Source: Actinomycetes bacterium (lineage in GTDB: Bacteria > Actinomycetota > Actinomycetes > Actinomycetales > Cellulomonadaceae). From it: a DNA stretch of 30,803 nucleotides. The stretch covers positions 1 through 30,803 of the forward strand of contig JAFAEH010000264.1 of the NCBI GenBank assembly GCA_023424135.1. The letters run 5' to 3'. Position 1 is the stretch's first letter; each line of letters starts with the position of its first letter. The notes beneath the pieces are model-generated. The model was not told the DNA's origin, did not search any database, and worked only from the letters and a program-made list of their open reading frames with translations. A program made the position numbers and the translations under genes. Shown here one piece after another: positions 7,674 through 13,646 of the stretch.

Positions 7674-8570
7674 ATGGCGGGTCAGCAGCGGGTCTACAAG
7701 GCGCGGATCAAGAGCACGCAGTCGCTCAAGAAGATGTTCCGCGCGCAGGAGCTCATCGCCGCCTCGCGCATCGGCAAGGCGCGCGACCGGGTCGCGATGG
7801 CCACGCCGTACTCGCGCGCGATCACGCGCGCGGTGTCGGCGGTGGCCACGCACTCGGACGTGTCGCACCCGTTCCTCGTCGAGCGCGAGGACACCCGGCG
7901 CGTCGCGGTGCTGCTCGTCGCGTCGGACCGCGGCATGGCGGGCGCCTACTCCGCCAGCGCGATCCGTGAGACCGAGCGGCTCGTGCAGCGCCTGGAGTCG
8001 GAGGGCAAGCAGGTCGCCCTCTACGTCTCCGGTCGCCGCGCGGTGAGCTACTACACGTTCCGCCAGCGCGAGCTCGCCGGGCAGTGGACGGGCTTCTCCG
8101 ACGCACCGACGCCCGAGGTGGCCGACGAGATCGCCGAGACGCTGCTCACGGCGTTCCGCGCGCCGGCCGACGAGGGCGGCGTGAGCGAGGTGCACGTGGT
8201 GTTCACGCAGTTCGTGAACATGGTCACCCAGCGTCCGCGCGTCATCCGCATGCTGCCGCTCGAGGTCGTCGAGGGTGTGGCCCCCGCCGGCGAGCACGAC
8301 GCGCTGCCGCTGTACGAGTTCGAGCCGAGCCCGGAGGAGGTGCTCGACGCGCTGCTGCCGCGGTACGTCCGCACCCGCATCTACGCGAACCTCCTGCAGG
8401 CCGCGGCCTCCGAGCTCGCCGCCCGTCAGCGCGCCATGCACACGGCGACCGACAACGCCGAGGACCTCATCCGCACCTACACGCGACTGGCCAACCAGGC
8501 GCGTCAGGGCGAGATCACGCAGGAGATCAGCGAGATCGTGTCGGGTGCCGACGCTCTCGCGTCGTCCTGA
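7674..8570 (+). CDS. atpG: ATP synthase F1 subunit gamma
   Basis: 298-aa central rotor shaft. The N-terminal helix region shows QQRVYKARIKSTQSLKKMFRAQELIAASRI, and the Rossmann-like middle shows VAVLLVASDRGMAGAYSASAI. The C-terminal helix shows SELAARQRAMHTATDNAEDLI and EITQEISEIVSGADAL, the most conserved gamma signature. The start lies two bases after atpA with no gap, and 73 bases separate it from atpD. The N- and C-terminal helices that form the coiled coil in the alpha3beta3 cavity are both present, so the gene looks intact. Confidence 0.97.
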   Translation: MAGQQRVYKARIKSTQSLKKMFRAQELIAASRIGKARDRVAMATPYSRAITRAVSAVATHSDVSHPFLVEREDTRRVAVLLVASDRGMAGAYSASAIRETERLVQRLESEGKQVALYVSGRRAVSYYTFRQRELAGQWTGFSDAPTPEVADEIAETLLTAFRAPADEGGVSEVHVVFTQFVNMVTQRPRVIRMLPLEVVEGVAPAGEHDALPLYEFEPSPEEVLDALLPRYVRTRIYANLLQAAASELAARQRAMHTATDNAEDLIRTYTRLANQARQGEITQEISEIVSGADALASS

Positions 8571-8643
8571 CGCACCGACAGCAGACAGCACGACCGACCC
8601 CAGCCGGGCAGCGCACCGCCCGGACGAGCGAAGCGAGGCAGAC

Positions 8644-10125
8644 ATGACCGCCACCACCGTCGACGCGACGGCCGCGACCGCCGGCACGCCCGGCGTCGGC
8701 CGGGTCGCGCGGGTCATCGGGCCCGTCGTGGACATCGAGTTCCCGCCGGACCAGATCCCGGAGATCTACAACGCGCTGGAGGTCGACATCGACCTCAGCG
8801 CACAGGGCGAGGGCGAGGGCGCCTTCACCATGACGCTCGAGGTCGAGCAGCACCTGGGCGACTCGCTCGTGCGTGCGATCGCCCTCAAGCCCACCGACGG
8901 CCTCGTGCGTGGCGCGCAGGTGCGCGACACGGGCGCCCCGATCTCCGTGCCCGTCGGCGACGTGACCAAGGGCAAGGTCTTCAACGTCACCGGCGAGGTG
9001 CTGAACCTCGGCGAGGGCGAGACGCTCGAGATCACCGAGCGCTGGCCGATCCACCGCAAGCCCCCGGCCTTCGACCAGCTCGAGAGCAAGACCCAGATGT
9101 TCGAGACGGGCATCAAGGTCATCGACCTGCTCACGCCGTACGTGCAGGGCGGGAAGATCGGTCTGTTCGGCGGTGCCGGTGTCGGCAAGACCGTCCTGAT
9201 CCAGGAGATGATCCAGCGCGTCGCGCAGGACCACGGCGGTGTGTCGGTGTTCGCGGGCGTCGGAGAGCGCACGCGTGAGGGCAACGACCTCATCGTCGAG
9301 ATGGAGGAGGCGGGCGTCTTCGACAAGACGGCCCTGGTCTTCGGCCAGATGGACGAGCCCCCGGGCACGCGTCTGCGCGTCGCCCTGTCCGCGCTGACCA
9401 TGGCGGAGTACTTCCGCGACGTCCAGAAGCAGGACGTGCTGCTGTTCATCGACAACATCTTCCGCTTCACGCAGGCGGGCTCCGAGGTCTCGACGCTGCT
9501 CGGGCGCATGCCGTCCGCGGTGGGCTACCAGCCGAACCTCGCGGACGAGATGGGCCAGCTCCAGGAGCGCATCACCTCGACGCGCGGTCACTCGATCACC
9601 TCGCTGCAGGCGATCTACGTCCCGGCGGACGACTACACCGACCCGGCCCCGGCCACGACGTTCGCGCACCTCGACGCGACGACCGAGCTCAGCCGTGAGA
9701 TCGCGTCGCGTGGTCTGTACCCCGCGGTCGACCCGCTCGCCTCGACGAGCCGCATCCTCGACCCGCGCTACGTGGGCCAGGACCACTACGACGTCGCGAC
9801 GCGGGTCAAGTCGATCCTGCAGCGCAACAAGGAGCTCCAGGACATCATCGCGATCCTCGGTGTCGACGAGCTCAGCGAGGAGGACAAGACGATCGTCGCG
9901 CGTGCGCGCCGCATCCAGCAGTTCCTCTCGCAGAACACGTACATGGCCGAGAAGTTCACGGGTGTCGTCGGCTCGACGGTCCCGGTGAGCGAGACGGTCG
10001 AGGCGTTCAAGAAGATCGCCGACGGCGAGTTCGACCACATCGCCGAGCAGGCGTTCTTCAACATCGGCGGACTCGAGGACCTCGAGCGCAACTGGGCCCG
10101 CATCCAGAAGGAGTACGGCGTCTGA
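8644..10125 (+). CDS. atpD: ATP synthase F1 subunit beta
   Basis: 493-aa catalytic subunit. The start is ATG 8644: upstream in-frame sequence is only a shadow of atpG, and conserved sequence (GRVARVIGPVVDIEFP) begins about 20 residues in. Motifs are the P-loop GGAGVGKT (residues 176-183), GERTREGND with the catalytic Glu, LLFIDNIFRF (Walker B), ALQAIYVPADDYTDPAP, and the DELSEED motif of the C-terminal helical domain. The short Ala/Thr-rich N-terminal extension is common in actinobacteria. It follows atpG and precedes atpC by 46 bases. Confidence 0.98.
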   Translation: MTATTVDATAATAGTPGVGRVARVIGPVVDIEFPPDQIPEIYNALEVDIDLSAQGEGEGAFTMTLEVEQHLGDSLVRAIALKPTDGLVRGAQVRDTGAPISVPVGDVTKGKVFNVTGEVLNLGEGETLEITERWPIHRKPPAFDQLESKTQMFETGIKVIDLLTPYVQGGKIGLFGGAGVGKTVLIQEMIQRVAQDHGGVSVFAGVGERTREGNDLIVEMEEAGVFDKTALVFGQMDEPPGTRLRVALSALTMAEYFRDVQKQDVLLFIDNIFRFTQAGSEVSTLLGRMPSAVGYQPNLADEMGQLQERITSTRGHSITSLQAIYVPADDYTDPAPATTFAHLDATTELSREIASRGLYPAVDPLASTSRILDPRYVGQDHYDVATRVKSILQRNKELQDIIAILGVDELSEEDKTIVARARRIQQFLSQNTYMAEKFTGVVGSTVPVSETVEAFKKIADGEFDHIAEQAFFNIGGLEDLERNWARIQKEYGV

Positions 10126-10171
10126 CCCGCGGGTCGAGGCGGCGTACCCTGCGGGTCTGAAGGAGGAGCAC

Positions 10172-10459
10172 GTGGCACAGCTCGAGGTGGACCTCGTCGC
10201 GGCGCACGGCAAGGTGTGGTCCGGTGCGGCGAGGCTGGTGTCGGCACCCGCGGCCGACGGTGACATCGGCATCCTCGCCGGGCACACGCCGATCCTGTCG
10301 GTGCTGCGCCCCGGGACGGTGCGGGTGATCCCCGCGGGCGGCGGCACGCCGCTCGCGTGGCACGTCGAGGGCGGCTTCCTGTCCGTCGACTCCGACCAGG
10401 TCACGGTGGTCGTCGACGCGGTCTCCGAGGCGGCTGCGGCCGCCGGGGCCGGGCACTGA
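10172..10459 (+). CDS. atpC: ATP synthase F1 subunit epsilon, short form
   Basis: 95-aa epsilon subunit. The N-terminal beta-sandwich is recognisable: QLEVDLVAAHGKVWSGAARL, GDIGILAGHTPILSVLRPGTV and WHVEGGFLSVDSDQVTVVVD. The protein ends about 15 residues later in an Ala-rich tail. Typical bacterial epsilon is about 120-140 aa and has two C-terminal helices that can insert into F1 and block ATP hydrolysis; those are absent. The next gene starts 30 bases downstream, so there is no room for a frameshifted C-terminal domain. The GTG start at 10172 has an excellent AGGAGGAG. It is the last atp gene. Confidence 0.95.
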   Translation: MAQLEVDLVAAHGKVWSGAARLVSAPAADGDIGILAGHTPILSVLRPGTVRVIPAGGGTPLAWHVEGGFLSVDSDQVTVVVDAVSEAAAAAGAGH

Positions 10460-10489
10460 CCTCCCGGTCGTCGGCGTGGAGGGCGCGAC

Positions 10490-10927
10490 GTGAGCGGAGC
10501 GGCGTGGTTCGCCGTCGCGCTGTCGTCGCTCGTCCTCGCCGGCGCCCTGGCCTTCGTGTGGCTCTCGCGCACGCGCACGCTGGCGCGTCGCGTCGGGTCG
10601 TTCCCGTGTGTCCTGACGGAGGCTGACGGGCGCGCGGGCGCGCGCGGCGTCGCCCAGTACGGGGCCGTCCGGCTCTACTGGTGGCGGCGGTTGTCGATCA
10701 TGCCGCGGCCGTCGCGCACGTGGACCCGCCACGGGATCGAGGTGGTCGAGCGGGTCGTCCTGCCGGTCGTCCCGGGGCGTCCGTCCGCGGTCGTGGCACG
10801 CTGTCGCGTGGTCCCGGCGTCGGGCGGCCCGGCACGCGAGGTGCGGATCCAGATGTCGGCCGAGGCGTACGCAGGATTCACGTCGTGGCTCGAGGCCACC
10901 CCTTCGCGCGTCGGGACGGTCTTCTGA
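10490..10927 (+). CDS. DUF2550-type membrane-anchored protein
   Basis: 145 aa with one N-terminal membrane helix (about residues 3-25, WFAVALSSLVLAGALAFVWL), then a basic RTRTLARR segment and a soluble domain rich in Arg, Val and Trp (AVRLYWWRRLSIMPRPSRTWTRHGIEV). Position directly after atpC and this layout match the actinobacterial DUF2550 family, whose mycobacterial member lies at the same place. The biochemical function is unknown. The GTG start at 10490 follows a GGAGGG-like sequence. Topology suggests a cytoplasmic-face domain held to the membrane by one helix. Co-occurrence with the atp operon suggests co-transcription and is no proof of a role in ATP synthesis. Confidence 0.82.
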   Translation: MSGAAWFAVALSSLVLAGALAFVWLSRTRTLARRVGSFPCVLTEADGRAGARGVAQYGAVRLYWWRRLSIMPRPSRTWTRHGIEVVERVVLPVVPGRPSAVVARCRVVPASGGPAREVRIQMSAEAYAGFTSWLEATPSRVGTVF

Positions 10928-11012
10928 GCCCGTCCCGGACCTCGGCCGACGGCGGACGTCGCCGTTCCGGGCCGCTCGAGGCAGGGCAAGCAGTCGGCAC
11001 AGGAGGAGTTCC

Positions 11013-11708
11013 ATGCGTCTGGTCGTCGCGGAGTGCGCGGCTCGCTACACGGGTCGGCTCTCGGCACACCTGCCGCGTGCGCGGCGGCTCGTGGTCGTCA
11101 AGGCCGACGGGTCGGTGCTGCTCCACTCGGACAGTGGTTCGTACAAGCCGCTGAACTGGATGAGCCCGCCGTGCACCCTCGCGGTCGCCGAGCCGGACGA
11201 CGAGCAGCGCGCGGCAGGGGTGACGCAGGTCTGGACGGTCCAGCACACCAAGTCCGACGACCGGCTGGTCGTCGACCTGTACGACGTGCACCACGACTCG
11301 GCGCACGAGCTGGGCGTCGACCCAGGCCTGGTCAAGGACGGCGTCGAGGCACACCTGCAGGAGCTGCTCGCCGCGCAGATCGCGCTGCTCGGCACGGGCC
11401 ACACGCTCGTGCGGCGCGAGTACCCGACGGCGATCGGCCCGGTGGACATCCTCGCCAAGGGGCCCGACGGCGGGACGGTCGCGGTCGAGATCAAGCGCCG
11501 CGGTGACATCGACGGTGTCGAGCAGCTCACGCGCTACCTCGACCTGCTCAACCGTGACCCGCTGCTCACGCCCGTGCGCGGCGTGTTCGCGGCGCAGGAG
11601 ATCAAGCCGCAGGCCCGTGTCCTGGCCACGGACCGGGGCATCGCGTGCCTCGTGCTCGACTACGACGCGATGCGCGGGGTCGACGACGTCGACTCGCGCC
11701 TGTTCTAG
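11013..11708 (+). CDS. nucS: NucS/EndoMS mismatch-specific endonuclease
   Basis: 231-aa DNA repair nuclease that cuts both strands at mismatched bases and gives actinobacteria mismatch repair without MutS/MutL. The N-terminal DNA-binding and dimerisation half carries KADGSVLLHSDSGSYKPLNWM. The C-terminal RecB-like nuclease half shows the catalytic pattern D145 (GPVDIL), E159 and K161 (VAVEIKRRGDIDGVEQLTRYL). The protein ends in DSRLF, which resembles the C-terminal sliding-clamp-binding tail described for corynebacterial NucS. The ATG at 11013 has a strong AGGAGGAG upstream. Genes of this family lie near the atp operon in other actinobacteria. Motifs and length are all intact. Confidence 0.95.
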   Translation: MRLVVAECAARYTGRLSAHLPRARRLVVVKADGSVLLHSDSGSYKPLNWMSPPCTLAVAEPDDEQRAAGVTQVWTVQHTKSDDRLVVDLYDVHHDSAHELGVDPGLVKDGVEAHLQELLAAQIALLGTGHTLVRREYPTAIGPVDILAKGPDGGTVAVEIKRRGDIDGVEQLTRYLDLLNRDPLLTPVRGVFAAQEIKPQARVLATDRGIACLVLDYDAMRGVDDVDSRLF

Positions 11709-11721
11709 GGACCGCACGCCT

Positions 11722-12150
11722 GTGGTCCGGCTGTGGACGGCCCCGGGGGTCGCCGGGGTGCTGGCGGCGCTGGTCACCATGTGGGTGGTGCGCGCGCTGC
11801 CGGTGCTGCTCGTCGGCGGACCCGGTGTGCCCGTGGTGACGGTCCCGGCGCTGTGGCTGCTGTACGCGGCCGGGCCGGCGTTGCTGTGCGCGGTGCCGAT
11901 CGTGCTGCTGTCCAGGGCGGTGCTCGCCCGCGCGGGTGGGTCGGTGCCGGTGTACGCGGTGCTCGGTGTGGTCGCGGGCCTGCTGGTCGGCGTGGTGCAG
12001 ACGTGGGTGCTGCTGTCGGTGTGGCCCTGGCAGGTCGACGCGGTGCTCGCGTGGAACCTCGTCGGGATCCCGGTGGTCGGCGGGGCGGTCGGTGGGCTCG
12101 TGGCGGGCGTCGTGCGTCGCCGTCGCGACGCGGACGACGTGTCAGCCTGA
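11722..12150 (+). CDS. Small four-helix membrane protein, function unknown
   Basis: 142-aa hydrophobic protein with about four membrane helices (near residues 6-25, 34-60, 71-97 and 105-128) and a short basic C-terminus (VRRRRDADDVSA). I do not recognise a family. The start is taken as GTG 11722, fourteen bases after the nucS stop; the ribosome binding site is weak (TAGGG), and the earlier in-frame sequence is a shadow of nucS. It probably shares the nucS transcript. Its 3' end faces nagA, 28 bases away on the other strand. Clean hydrophobic periodicity supports real coding. Confidence 0.65.
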   Translation: MVRLWTAPGVAGVLAALVTMWVVRALPVLLVGGPGVPVVTVPALWLLYAAGPALLCAVPIVLLSRAVLARAGGSVPVYAVLGVVAGLLVGVVQTWVLLSVWPWQVDAVLAWNLVGIPVVGGAVGGLVAGVVRRRRDADDVSA

Positions 12151-12178
12151 TCCGCGCGCCGAGCCGCAGGAGTGAGGC

Positions 12179-13450
12179 TCACGGTCGCGCGACGAGGGTG
12201 CCCGCGCGCACGACCGTGACCGGTGTCAGGTCCGCATCGGTCACGACGAGGTCGGCGCGGTTCCCCGCCAGGACCGCGCCGAGGTCGTGGCGGCCGAGCA
12301 CCTGCGCGGGTGTGGCCGATGCGGCGCGCACGGCGGCGACGAGGGGGACACCGGCGGCGACGGTCGCGCGGACGACGTCGAGCAGGTGCGCGACACCGCC
12401 GGCGATGGCCCCGGCGTGCGGGGCGCCGGCGGGGTCGTCCGGGTCGGCCTCGAGGATCCGCGCGACGCCGTCGGCGACGCGAACGGCCATCGGACCGAGC
12501 CGGTAGTCGCCGTCGGACATGCCCGCGGCTGCCATGGCGTCGGTGACCAGCACGACGGCGTCGGCGCCGACGAGGTCGACCACGGCCTGCACGGTCGCGG
12601 GGGCGAGGTGGGTGCCGTCGGCGACGAGCTCGACGACGAGCTCACCGCGCGCCGCGGCCGCGAGGCACGCCGCGACGGGTCCCGGGTCACGGTGGTGCAG
12701 CGGGCGCATGCCGTTGAACAGGTGCGTCGCGGTCGGTCGGCCCGAGCGCGCCGTGGGTGACGTGGCGAGCAGGTCGAACGTGCGGTCGATCGCGGCGTCG
12801 GTCTGCTCGGCGGTGCCGTCGGTGTGCCCGACCGAGGGCAGGGCCCCCGCCTCGACGAGGGCCCGCAGCACGTCGTCGTCGCCCGCGGACCCACCGACGA
12901 CCCCCGGCACCTCGGGGGCCACGGTCATCGTCACGAGGTGGCCGCGTGCCGCGTGCGCGACGGCACGCACCAGGTCCGGGTCGCCGTCCACCATGTCGTG
13001 CGGGTTCTGCGCACCGCACCTCGCGGGGGACAGGAACGGGCCCTCGAGGTGGATGCCGGCGACAAGCCCCGCGTCGACGGCGTCCGCGAGCAGCGCGGTG
13101 CGTGCGAGGAGCGCGTCGCGCGGCGCCGTCACGAGCGACGCGACGAGCGTCGTCGTGCCGTGCCGCAGGTGCTCGTCCGCCGCGCGCCGCACGTCGTCCA
13201 GGGACGTCGCGTCGGGGAAGCTCGCCCCCCCGCCGCCGTGGCAGTGCACGTCGACGAGCCCGGGCAGCACGAGCGTGCCGGGCGCGGGCGCCGGGGGGCG
13301 GTGTGCCATGGGGACGTCGTCGGCCGGCCCGACCCATGCGATCCGCCCGTCGACGACCGCGACGGCGCCGTCGGGGAGCACCTCGGTCGGGGTGACGACG
13401 TCCCCCCGGACCACGAGAGCGTCGGTGAGGTCGGGCAGCGGCGTCGTCAT
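12179..13450 (-). CDS. nagA: N-acetylglucosamine-6-phosphate deacetylase
   Basis: 423-aa amidohydrolase that removes acetate from GlcNAc-6-P, feeding amino-sugar catabolism or cell-wall recycling in the cytoplasm. Metal and catalytic residues are visible: H69/H71 in VDVHCHG, E136 in GIHLEGPFL, H209 in SVGHTDG, H243 in THLFNGM, and the catalytic Asp D304 in VLVTDAMAAAG. The HLEGPF and HLFN motifs mark NagA specifically within the superfamily. The start is ATG 13450; the longer in-frame extension upstream is Arg/Gly-rich, runs into the palindromic repeat region and is not conserved-looking. It is single, with the small membrane protein convergent at its 3' end. No nagB or GlcNAc transporter lies nearby. 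Confidence 0.94.
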   Translation of the reverse strand: MTTPLPDLTDALVVRGDVVTPTEVLPDGAVAVVDGRIAWVGPADDVPMAHRPPAPAPGTLVLPGLVDVHCHGGGGASFPDATSLDDVRRAADEHLRHGTTTLVASLVTAPRDALLARTALLADAVDAGLVAGIHLEGPFLSPARCGAQNPHDMVDGDPDLVRAVAHAARGHLVTMTVAPEVPGVVGGSAGDDDVLRALVEAGALPSVGHTDGTAEQTDAAIDRTFDLLATSPTARSGRPTATHLFNGMRPLHHRDPGPVAACLAAAARGELVVELVADGTHLAPATVQAVVDLVGADAVVLVTDAMAAAGMSDGDYRLGPMAVRVADGVARILEADPDDPAGAPHAGAIAGGVAHLLDVVRATVAAGVPLVAAVRAASATPAQVLGRHDLGAVLAGNRADLVVTDADLTPVTVVRAGTLVARP

Positions 13451-13514
13451 CCCCCGATCATCCCGCACCCGGTGCCGCTCACCAGGCCCCCGACCCGCCC
13501 CACCGCTCTCGCCC

Positions 13515-13620
13515 TGCCCCCTGGCGTGAGGGAGCGATCCGATTGCTCTGTCACGCACGGGTGTGGGGTGTGGGGCTCTGCCCCCTGGCGTGAGAGAGCG
13601 ATCCGATTGCTCTCTCGCGG
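13515..13620. repeat. Palindromic intergenic repeat, two copies
   Basis: Two copies begin with TGCCCCCTGGCGTGAG and continue into a 25-base imperfect palindrome at 13528-13552 and 13592-13616. In the second copy the arms are GAGAGAGCGATC and GATTGCTCTCTC around a single C; the one mismatch becomes a G-U pair in RNA. A fragment GCTCTCGCC just before the first copy looks like the end of a third. The 196-base gap between GH3 and nagA holds little else. Related copies are at 30026-30156. Confidence 0.85.
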
Positions 13621-13646
13621 TGGGGTGGTGGGGGGATGGTGTGGTG

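Noticed and set aside
8527..10578. A 683-codon minus-strand frame opposite atpD
   Set aside because: It is an antisense shadow. The atpD gene on the plus strand is complete and highly conserved.
12287..13529. Plus-strand open frames within the nagA region
   Set aside because: nagA on the minus strand has all metal-binding and catalytic motifs. The plus-strand translations are Arg/Ala/Ser-rich shadows.
13515..13620. Repeats as a CRISPR array
   Set aside because: There are only two or three units per locus, the spacing is irregular (42-64 bases), the flanking sequence is also repeated, there are no unique spacers and no cas genes. The palindromic form fits REP-like elements.
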